Assembly: GCF_051020765.1 (NCBI RefSeq)
Contig: NC_134939.1
Span: forward strand, 1,700,901 to 1,764,900
From: Lasioglossum baleicum
Taxonomy: Eukaryota > Arthropoda > Insecta > Hymenoptera > Halictidae
Reading direction: 5' to 3'
DNA length: 64,000 nt
Below, in pieces: positions 44,271 through 54,432 of this stretch. Made by a program: the position numbers and the translations under genes. The stretch's first letter is position 1; every line of letters begins with the position of its first letter. The notes beneath the pieces are model-generated. The model saw only the letters and a program-made list of their open reading frames with translations. It was not told the origin of the DNA and did no database searches.

Positions 44271-45501
44271 TATAATAACGCGGACTGAAATAAATCCATG
44301 CGGGATTATTAAAAACGGGGAAATGATATCAGGAGATGATGTAATCGTTAGACTACGGATCTTTATCCAAAATAAAAATATTCTGCATCGATTACGGGAG
44401 GCCGTAGTTGAATAAAAATTTATTTCACCTTTTAATATTATTTTTACGTATAACAATATTCCTAGATGTTTTATATCTTTCACAGTTTCATATTTGTTAA
44501 AATAAAAATATATGTATATTCTAATATAATTAATTTAATGTATTAAATTAGACTATAATGATTTCACCCTTTTACGGAAGATATTATTTTAAATAGTATG
44601 CGAGAAAATTGAGAAATTTGAAAGTAGTCATTTTACTGTGCTTATACTTTCTGTATTTATATCAAGGTTAAACTATTATGGTCGTACTGTTGTAGTAGGT
44701 TACTTTCTGAGAAAGTGATCTAGGTCGGTGTGATCTATAGTTACCCGGTTTCTGTAGTTGTTACCAAGAAATCATGATATACCCATTACGTGTGAGGTTA
44801 TTCTATTCGGTAGCTCAATAATGCTCATTTATGCATAGTTATATCATGTATAGTGCACAGTCATGAAGCTGGTATTATGCCAGAAATATTTTCGGAAAAT
44901 TCTCTGAATTCTGAAAGTGAAACTTGAAATCCTTTCAAACGCTAGAATAAATCAAGGTATAAAATGTAATAATTTAGAAAGCAAGAAATTATTCCGGTTA
45001 CGAAAAGTTTATTTATGAACTATTTATTATCTAATATTCAATTACCTAGCACTCAGCTGTCGGTGTTCAGCCATTGCTGAAGCTACCCGGCCGAAGTAAG
45101 ATGCTCTTCAAGTTAAACTAGATAAGTCGTGGAAAATTAATCTCGGACATATTAATTCGGTAATGATAATAACGAAGGACGGTTAAGCAACGTCGCAGTT
45201 GCGTTTCATTTAGTTAATCGCATTAGCCGTCTCGAGCTTTAATCGTCGCAAGACTTTTACAATCAAGTGGAACTTGTTTAGCCCTTGGAAAGCACACGAC
45301 TGCATTAGCGGAGATGTATCAACTCACTTAGATATCCCTTCCACATATCCTTGATATACAATATGTATGTATGTACATCACCCTTTAGAAACAAGTTGAC
45401 ACCTAAACTTCTCACCATTATTGTCGCACAAATTATGTTTATCGTCTGGCAATAATCCATTGTTAAGTCTCTGCCATTAAATATAAATTATTCGGACACC
45501 T
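44271..45501. other. no gene recognised
   Basis: About 1.2 kb with no repeat pair or gene that I can support. Confidence 0.5.
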
Positions 45502-46140
45502 CCCAGATAGTACACGACGTCTGAAAGACGTCCATTTTACGTTTATTTCAAGTCTGAAAGTCTTACGTCCTAAGAAGACGTTTTTAAGAACATAAACAGT
45601 ATGGTTTTTATATGCCCATAATCTAGCAGTACTAGAATTGGTATTATTTGTTCGAGTTAGTGTTTTTGCATCAATTTTTCAATTTCAACATCATTCTCAA
45701 TTTTAACATCAATTTCAACTCTTCAATTTCAATTTTTCAATTTCCACTTCAATTTCAACACTTCAGTTTCAACTCTTCAATTTCAACTTCAATTTTTCAA
45801 TATCAACATTATTTTCAATTTCAACTGCAATTTCAACTTCAACTCTTCCATTTCAACTTCAATTTTTCAATATCAACTTCAATTTTTCAATATCAACTTC
45901 AATTTCAATTTCAACTCTTCAATTTCAACTTCAATTTTTCAATTTCAACGTAATTTTCAATTTTAACATGAATTTCAACTCTTAAATTTCAACTTCACTT
46001 TTAATTTCAACTCTTAAATTTCAACTTCACTTTTAATTTCAACTGCAATTTCAACTTCAACTCTTCCAGTTCAACTTCAATTTTTCAATATCAACTTCAA
46101 TTTCAATTTCAACTCTTCAATTTAAACTTCAATTTTATTA
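45502..46140. mobile_element. CCCAGATA element, left half (interrupted)
   Basis: CCCAGATAGTACACGACGTC start, AGACGT-rich side, then a tandem array. The other half resumes at 60450, so everything in between was inserted into this element's microsatellite. Confidence 0.7.
45660..46140. repeat. (TTCAATTTCAAC)n tandem array
   Basis: Degenerate units of AATTTCAACTTC with variable spacing. It occupies the same place as the AATTGAAATTGG array in the element at 5520-6397. Confidence 0.9.
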
Positions 46141-46161
46141 TTTTATATATATTTATATATA

Positions 46162-47796
46162 CAGGGTGTTTAGCTACAGGTGGGAGAAAATTTAAGGGGT
46201 AAGTTCTCGACGATAATATAAGACAAAAATGAAGAATAAAAAAATTGCGATTTCGGCTTCGTTATTTAGTTATTAACAATTAAAAATCCGTCTAAAATGC
46301 TGCAACACTTCTAACAAAAGTGTACGTTGCGTACGTCACACAGGCGCGCGACAGTCTCGTATCAAGTGACAAACGCATGCATACCTTGGTTCTCATTTGG
46401 GGCCCCAGCGAGGTGAACATGTTTAAAAAATCGTTGGACGACATTGAACCTACCTACTCGTTAAAATCCACAAGGGCATTTCTAATATCCGCCCTATGGA
46501 ATTATCAAGTAGAAGGGGTCAATGCCCTTTCACTTTTAAATTCTTCTCAAACATCTCCACAAATCCTTATCCTGCACTATAATTGTTCATAACACCGTAC
46601 CTAATATACTGGAATAAACGCTCTAGCACTATTTACAATATCATACACACGCACTACGAGTTTACAGAGAGTACAAGTTTACTGAGGGGAATGAGGAGAA
46701 TGTAAAGAACTGGTAATCCTTTAATGTTGAAACACTGCACTTTATTGAACTTGATTTGCGTCGCGAGACTCGCTCACAGACGGAACGGATATCTTTGAGG
46801 TCATGCGATTTCTGCGTTCGGAAATCTTCGACGCGTGCGAGAGGAATCGTCCGTACAAGCTAGCATCCGTATGCACACTGATTCAAGACAGCTGATGTGG
46901 TCAATGCACACACATGAGATATTTCGCGGTCACAGACAGAATGAGAAAGAATCACGAAATTCGTGAAAATAGGATAGACAATGTATTGGTATAGCAACGC
47001 GTGATGTTTGGGCGGTAGTTTGCTGTAGATCTTCATTTGTTTTATCGATCTGGCATCGACCTCATCAGCTGTCTTGAATCAGTGTGCATACGGATGCTAG
47101 CTTGTACGGACGATTCTTCTCGCACGCGTCGAAGATTTCCGTTCGCAGAAATCACACGACCTCAAGATGTCCGCTCCGTCTGTGAGCGAGTCTCGCGACG
47201 TACATCAAGTTCAATAAAGTGCAGTGTTTCAACATTAAAGGATTACCAGTTCTTTACATTCTCCTCATTCCCCTCAGTAAACTTGTACTCTCTGTAAACT
47301 CGTAGTGCGTGTGTATGATATTGTAAATAGTGCTAGAGCGTTTATTCCAGTATATTAGGTACGGTGTTATGAACAATTATAGTGCAGGATAAGGATTTGT
47401 GGAGATGTTTGAGAAGAATTTAAAAGTGAAAGGGCATTGACCCCTTCTACTTGATAATTCCATAGGGCGGATATTAGAAATGCCCTTGTGGATTTTAACG
47501 AGTAGGTAGGTTCAATGTCGTCCAACGATTTTTTAAACATGTTCACCTCGCTGGGGCCCCAAATGAGAACCAAGGTATGCATGCGTTTGTCACTTGATAC
47601 GAGACTGTCGCGCGCCCGTGTGACGTACGCAACGTACACTTTTGTTAGAAGTGTTGCAGCATTTTAGACGGATTTTTAATTGTTAATAACTAAATAACGA
47701 AGCCGAAATCGCAATTTTTTTATTCTTCATTTTTGTCTTATATTATCGTCGAGAACCACCCCTTAAATTTTCTCCCACCTGTAGCTAAACACCGTG
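46162..47796. mobile_element. CAGGGTGTTTAGC near-perfect palindrome
   Basis: The ends CAGGGTGTTTAGCTACAG and CTGTAGCTAAACACCGTG, TA-flanked. The arms of about 735 bp (46162-46897, 47063-47796) are almost identical around a 165-nt centre. A 90-residue open frame (46320-46592 plus; 47367-47639 minus) is mirrored with one residue change. I do not recognise it and it may be incidental. Confidence 0.82.
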
Positions 47797-47968
47797 TATA
47801 CAGGGTGTTCCAGTCCAAGTGTAAGTCCCGGAAATGGGAGGTTCCTTGGGTCATTTGAAGCGACATTTTCCTTTGCAAAAATGGCGTCCGCGGCTTTGTT
47901 TAGCAGTTATTAATGAAAAACACGGACCAATCATTGCGCGCCCTGGGCCGCCGCGCGATGTCACGGCG

Positions 47969-48874
47969 CACAGTGGGGTATTTGGCCTGTTCAGCGCGTT
48001 GAATTCGTCTTAACACCAGCTACAACACTATCAAATCAAAAATACAACTTAATGTTTAAAAAATCGAAGCGACCTTGTTTTTTTGTTTTAAACAAAATTT
48101 TTTCGAAGTTTTATATATTGAAGTTTATATTGAAGTTAATACTGTTAAACTTTTGTTTCAAACATTTTTTCGTAAAAAAAAAAATATATTATAAATATTA
48201 ATTAATTTTTATTAATTTTTTTTTATAATATAAATTAATATTCTAGCAATAATGACTTTCATTTTCCTTCATTTACTTCCAAGTATCTATCACCTACAGC
48301 TCAGTTATTTCATCATTATCAGTCATATGATATACGGTCGGTTCATGCCATACTGATCTAAATCGCATAAAAAGGTATGTTACAGCAAGAGACCGCATAT
48401 AAATTTTTCAGGATTGTATAGAGCAATGTCTAATGATTAACCCCTAAAAAAATTGGAGGGGTGTTTTGCAGAGAAAAAAAGTTATTACATGATACATATT
48501 AATTTTCTGAAAAAAATTATATCACTTTTAATTGTTTATTCTATCAAAACCACCGAAGAGTATAAAACAAAAAGCAGTAAAATTACTCTATAAACCTTCC
48601 TTTACATCCTAGGTATGTTTTTATCTCGATTTGAGACACTAAACTTGTGAGAAAGATCATTTCTTTAACACAAGTTTTTCCATGCTTCTCTCGGTCACGA
48701 GAATATGTTACTTTCAAGTATCTATAGGTTACTAAATAGTACCGTTTATGGAAAAATATTATTGTAGATTACTTGCATATATATTCAGGTACATGGGTAA
48801 AAAGTTTTAGTCATTTTGAACAAAGTAAAAATTTCGACTTTTGGCGCGCTAAACAGGGCAAATACCCCACTGTG
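47969..48874. mobile_element. CACAGTGG element (Transib-like), copy 2
   Basis: CACAGTGGGGTATTTG and CAAATACCCCACTGTG ends. Flanks are CGGCG (left) and GGGCG (right), 5 bp with one mismatch. The interior is AT-rich with no gene. Confidence 0.65.
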
Positions 48875-49641
48875 GGGCGCACAGTGGGGTATTTGGCCTG
48901 AAAAAGTGGAAAAAACTATTGTAGCGTTATTTATAGGCTCAAGGTTATAATATTATATATCGTTGGATTCGCCTTAACATCAGCTACAACATTATGAAAT
49001 CCAAAATACATTTTAGTATTTAAAAAATCAAATTTACCTCATTTTTAAAAAAAAAAAAATTTTTTTTAACTTTTATATATTGAAATTTGTAGACGACTGA
49101 ATACTGTTCTTCTTTTGTTCGAAACATTTTTTTCTCAGATTATCGAGAACCCCTGCAAAAGCGAGGCGATAGTGGAATATTTGCACTATTGTAACTTGAA
49201 AAGTATTTAAGAAAAAAATATTTTATTATAGTGTTTTGGAAAGCTCTGAAAACAAGCTAGAAGAATATGCAATAAACAATAGGGTTTTCTATTTAAGAAA
49301 TTGAAGATGACCTTTGCGTGATTTTCAAACGACTATCCAAGGTCAAATCAATGACGCCATTTTATGGCCCCCTCGAAACCATACAACTTTTGTCAGAAAC
49401 ATTTTTTAACCAAAATGCTTAATTTCGAAGATATACGTCTGTTTCACTTTGGATGACTCACCCCCGGTATACATATATGTATACAGGGTGTCCCAAAACT
49501 CGTGAAAATCCCGAAAGGGGGTGGTTCCTGAGACCATTCTAAGAGACATTTTCCTTTGCACCAATGTCAACTGCGGCTTTGTTTAGGAGTTATTAACGAA
49601 AAACACGGACCAATCAGAGCGCGCCGTGGGCGGCCGCGCCG

Positions 49642-50804
49642 CACAGTGGGCCAGAATGGCTCGGTAGCTGTTCATGAGCTAAAAAATGAAAGTCCTCATA
49701 TCGATTTTTAACCAATGCACAGTGATTCTTAAATGTCCATTACATTCGAAAACAATAATATTAATTAAAGTTATTAAAAACTCTCGTCACAATAAGCGTT
49801 CAAAGATCAAACTTTTTCAGATATGATTTATCACCGAAAAAATTCCTTTTCTTCATAACGGTGTCCTGGAAAACCTACTGAAGATTAAGTGCCCAATTTT
49901 TGTTTATACGAAGAATGTATATTTTTGTTGAGGACGCACCAGGAACTAAACATTATTGTTCATAATTTGTTATAAAAAAAAATACTGAGTCAACTAAGGA
50001 AAATCGTCAAAGTTTTTCACCTTTGACAAGGAATAAGTTAAAAAATGATCAAAAATGATGGCTCTAACAACGTGGAACATTTTCAGCAACATCTCCTCTA
50101 AAAGATCCTGCAAAATTCGCGTCCCCCCTCAGACCACCGTGAAAATTATGATAGTTTAAAGCGTCGCGTGACACGCGCACAGTGGTGAGTTCGATCGAAA
50201 TCGTGGCCAAATTATTCATTATTCACACGAGTTTTCAGACATTTCCGGTGGTGTGACAAAAAAATGTTTCCTACAAAAAGTAATCAGTACACAGTCTTTT
50301 ACAAATATCAATACAAAAAATTTCCAAAAAAAATTTTTTTTCAATAAAAAATTGTGGTCACCTTCATTATTTATTTATAACTATATATTTTTTATTCAAT
50401 AATGTTATAGCTGACGGCAAGACGAATCCAACGACCTATTTAATGTGGTCTTTATGTATTGAAATAATGGTGAAATAGGCGTGAACACCCAGTTTTCAAA
50501 TATTATTCATTATTCACACGATTTTTCAGACATTTCCGGTGGTGTGACAAAAAAATGTTTCCTACAAAAAGTAATCAGTACTCAGTCTTCTACAAACCCC
50601 AATACAAAAAATTTGAATAATTTCTTTTTTTAAATAAAAAATTGTGGTCAGCTTCAATATTTATTTATAACTATATATTTTTTATTTAATAACATTATAT
50701 CTGACGCCAAGACGAATTCAACGACCTATTTAATGTGGTCTTTAAGTTTTGAAATAATGGTGAAATAGGCGTGAACAGCTACCGAGCCATTCTGGCCCAC
50801 TGTG
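49642..50804. mobile_element. CACAGTGG element (Transib-like), copy 4, perfect CGCCG duplication
   Basis: CACAGTGGGCCAGAATGGC and GCCATTCTGGCCCACTGTG ends; inverted similarity continues to GCTGTTCA. The 5-bp duplication CGCCG is perfect (49637-49641, 50805-50809) and fits the GC-rich CGNCG preference reported for Transib elements. The interior contains an internal direct duplication (about 50215-50460 and 50515-50760). Confidence 0.78.
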
Positions 50805-51480
50805 CGCCGCGCCGGCAAGCGAGTGTCGGTGGTACGCCGCGACATCGCAACGAACAAGAGTTTCTCGATAATGTGAACCCTCTCCGATTTCGATGAGTTT
50901 TGGATATGTTGTCAAGACCATGATTCTGAACAACATTTCTCTTTAGACTTTTTGGCGATCGGCTTTAGTTTACGAGATAAGTAACTTGTAATTGTAAATC
51001 GATCGATGTACTATCTGAACTATCTCCTCTCCGATTTCGATGAGCTTTGGATACGTTGTCAAGACCATGATTCTGAACAACATTTCTCTTTAGACTTTTT
51101 GGCGATCGGCTTTAGTTTACGAGATAATCGTAAAAAAAGAGAAGAAGCAGAAACTGATTGAATTAAAAACTCACGTATTCAGCCGTAAATCCATTTGCTG
51201 CTTCGAAATGTGTGTCACTGGGTCACTCGGTGACGAACTGCACAGATGTCTTCAGGTATACGGCAGTACCGAAAGTCAAGGGACGTACGGCCAGGTCGAC
51301 GAACTGCACAGCCGGTGGTATGAGGCCTAAGAGATGCGCGGTCAAGTCGACGATCCAGAATTTCACTTTCACTTTCGAATCGATAAATAATTCGTATGTT
51401 TATTTCACACAGATGCCTTGAAATTTTTCCACACTCACAATCACTGTTCACATTTGTCAACACATAGTTATGCACTAATA

Positions 51481-52547
51481 ACACTGTCCAACAAATTTCA
51501 ACTTTTTAAAAGTATTTCGATTCCCACTATGCGATTCTTATAGAGTTTTCCGCGCTGATTCCGAATCTGGTTTTAATTTTTTTCCTATACGTCCAGTTTT
51601 TGAGAAAATGGAGTTTAAAAAAAAGACATATTTTTCAACTTTAAACAAATATTGCGATGTTATTATAAAAGATATTGAATTGTTCTTTACAGCAAAAGAT
51701 TCTGTAGACTTTCCCGAATACAGTGATATCCAATATTAATACATTATGATTGTTTAAACATGTTTAAACTATGATTAAAGACGGAGAGACACCACTTTTG
51801 CACCAATTTTTGCGGATATTTTCGAATTTATCTCAAAAAATAAGGGTCCAGCGAAAAATTGAACTATACCACGCGAAAGAGCAGACTTTTATCTTGAGAA
51901 ACCCCCCTGTGAAGTTTGCATGGTCGACGTTTTCTTCGAACCAGAAAGCAAAATATCTTCGCCCGACATGTGTTGTCACCAGTGGCGCTCACCACCAGAA
52001 CGGTCGTTCGCCGCTCCGTATCCCGTCGCTGCGCCGTATCCCGTCCCGAGCGCCACTGGCGGAAACTCATGTCGCGCGAAGATATTTTGCTTTCTGGTTC
52101 GAAAAAAACGCTGAACATGCAAACTTCACAGGGGGGTTTCTCAAGATAAAAGTCTGCTCTTTCGCGTGGTATAGTTCAATTTTTCGCTGGACCCTTATTT
52201 TTTGAGATAAATTCGAAAATATCCGCAAAAATTGGTGCAAAAGTGGTGCATCTCTGTCTTTAATCATTGTTTAAACATGTTTAAACAATCATAATGTATT
52301 AATATTGGATATCACTGTATTCGGGAAAGTCTACAGAATCTTTTGCTGTAAAGAAAAATTCAATATCTTTTATAATAACATCGCAATATTTGTTTAAAGT
52401 TGAAAAATATGTCTTTTTTTTTAACTCCATTTTCTCAAAAACTGGACGTATAGGAAAAAAAATAAAACCAGATTCGGAATCAGCGCGGAAAACGCTACAA
52501 GAATCGCATAGTGGGAATCGAAATACTTTTTGGCTGTTGGACAGTGT
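51481..52547. mobile_element. CACTGTCCAACA palindromic element, copy 3 (complete)
   Basis: ACACTGTCCAACA and TGTTGGACAGTGT ends with AATA on both flanks. A 1067-bp near-complete palindrome; GC-rich centre at 51960-52075. Confidence 0.82.
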
Positions 52548-53832
52548 AATAATTGCCATATCCCTTGTACTGCTGCACAAATCACAACAATCAGGTAATG
52601 CAATCACTAGACTGCGGATTTCATGTATTTGCAGCAAACATGAGTAGGTGCATTTTAAGACAGTAGAGAGATTAAAATAATTTCAAAACACCATAGTATT
52701 ATTTTCAACTTCTTAAAATGTAATGTGTTGACAAATGTGAACAGTGATTGTGAGTGTGGAAAAATTTCAAGGCATCTGTGTGAAATAAACATACGAATTA
52801 TTTATCGATTCGAAAGTGAAAGTGAAATTCTGGATCGTCGACTTGACCGCGCATCTCTTAGGCCTCATACCACCGGCTGTGCAGTTCGTCGACCTGGCCG
52901 TACGTCCCTTGACTTTCGGTACTGCCGTATACCTGAAGACATCTGTGCAGTTCGTCACCGAGTGACCCAGTGACACACATTTCGAAGCAGCAAATGGATT
53001 TACGGCTGAATACGTGAGTTTTTAATTCAATCAGTTTCTGCTTCTTCTCTTTTTTTACGATTATCTCGTAAACTAAAGCCGATCGCCAAAAAGTCTAAAG
53101 AGAAATGTTGTTCAGAATCATGGTCTTGACAACGTATCCAAAGCTCATCGAAATCGGAGAGGAGATAGTTCAGATAGTACATCGATCGATTTACAATTAC
53201 AAGTTACTTATCTCGTAAACTAAAGCCGATCGCCAAAAAGTCTAAAGAGAAATGTTATTCAGAATCATGGTCTTGACAACATATCCAAAGCACATCGAAA
53301 TCGGAGAGGGTTCACATTATCGAGAAACTCTTGTTCGTTGCGATGTCGCGGCGTACCACCGACACTCGCTTGCCGGCGCGGCGTGGCGCGCCGGGCCAGG
53401 GCGCGCTCTGATTGGTCCGTGTTTTTCGTTAATAACTCCTAAACAAAGCCGCAGTTGACATTGGTGCAAAGGAAAATGTCTCTTAGAATGGTCTCAGGAA
53501 CCACCCCCTTTCGGGATTTTCACGAGTTTTGGGACACCCTGTATATTATAAGAACATTTAAAAATTATTACCATTAATTTTCATCCGAAAACACATCAGA
53601 AATTTCTACCTCGGATAATATTTCTTCTTGTAGGATCCGACATACTAGTAGGAACAGGTTCTCTCTCTCGTATCGCAAGGAATAGGAATTGGGATTTCTC
53701 TCTGAACAAAGAATATATTTTCCAATTAGTTTCATACATCGAAAGTTTTCGTAGAATTTACAATAAACCTTTGAAGAAGGTTAGCAACGAAAGATTAAAA
53801 TAATTTTACTAATAAAAGGTTTTCCCATCAGG

Positions 53833-54170
53833 CGTCCGGTTTATCTCAACCGTACTCTCCTATTGGGAAAAACGACGACGACTCGGTTTCACCAGGTGTC
53901 CTCTGTAAGCTCGGCGGCCGGCCTTCATGGCCGTCCTCTCCAAGACGTACAGAGTAACCTGGTGAACCTACTTTCAGGCGGCCAGGAAGCTACCCTGTTC
54001 TTTCCTCTCGGCGGGCGGCCGGCCTTCATGGCCGTCCTCTCCCATTTATCCAGAGAGGCGTCCAGGTGCAACCCCTGTCCTCTCCTGAGCTGCCGGGCGT
54101 CCGATAGCATTGCTTCGTACTCTCCCTAACCTATGGGCGGCCGTGGTCTTACCTCGTCCTCTCCCACAGG
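53833..54170 (-). repeat. hairpin-unit array in LTR of element 2 (3' copy)
   Basis: About seven imperfect units read, on the plus strand, GGCGTC or GGCGGC, a self-complementary core, then GTCCTCTCC or GTACTCTCC. Cores: CGGTT-TATCTC-AACCG (53837-53852), CGGCC-TTCAT-GGCCG (53919-53933 and 54020-54034), CAGG...CCTG (about 53982-53996 and 54063-54077), and weaker CG...CG cores. Flanks are conserved while the cores change with pairing kept. Confidence 0.65.
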
Positions 54171-54206
54171 CGCAGCAAAAGTGATTTCTCCGCGATCGTC
54201 TACCGG

Positions 54207-54214
54207 TATTTATA
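54207..54214 (-). promoter_or_regulatory. TATA box in 3' LTR of element 2
   Basis: TATAAATA on the minus strand, about 170 bp into the LTR. The copy at 59514-59521 would drive the element. Confidence 0.55.
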
Positions 54215-54380
54215 CTAGTCGTTGCTAACCCTTGTTTGGGCGTTGTTAGGGATTTTAGAAGTTTCTCGAACATGCGGCCTTCTAGAACATTCGGTCGCGG
54301 CGCGATTCTTTTCTTAATCTCAGGGTAGTGCCGAGGCGGATTGGCACCCCTGGGGTTGTCTCGTTCCTCGTCGCGTTACA

Positions 54381-54392
54381 GTCTCCCCCTCT
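54381..54392 (-). other. polypurine tract of element 2
   Basis: On the minus strand AGAGGGGGAGAC lies directly before the 3' LTR, about 40 nt after the stop codon. Confidence 0.75.
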
Positions 54393-54432
54393 GGACACGA
54401 CGGCGTCCTCGACGAGTAGTCCAGGACTTCCT

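Larger units (their letters stand above)
49494..53541. mobile_element. CAGGGTGTCCC palindrome with two nested elements
   Basis: CAGGGTGTCCCAAAACTCG and CGAGTTTTGGGACACCCTG ends flanked by TA. The arms match through GAAAGGGGGTGGTTCC and ACGGACCAATCAGAGCGCG, and again through 50810-51480 against 52716-53395. The left arm is interrupted by a CACAGTGG element and the centre by the CACTGTCC palindrome. Mirrored open frames at 51212-51484 and 52725-52976 are shadows of the palindrome. Confidence 0.8.
53628..54380 (-). repeat. 3' LTR of element 2
   Basis: Matches 58935-59687 with no difference that I could find. On the sense (minus) strand it runs TGTAACGCGACG ... ATCCTACAA. Contains a TATAAATA box and an array of short hairpin units. 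Confidence 0.9.

Noticed and set aside
51212..51484. Frames of 69-89 residues mirrored at 52725-52976
   Set aside because: Shadows of the arms of the 49494-53541 palindrome.
53863..54273. Frames of 61-88 residues duplicated at 59170-59580
   Set aside because: They lie in both LTRs of element 2 and are antisense or incidental to the LTR.
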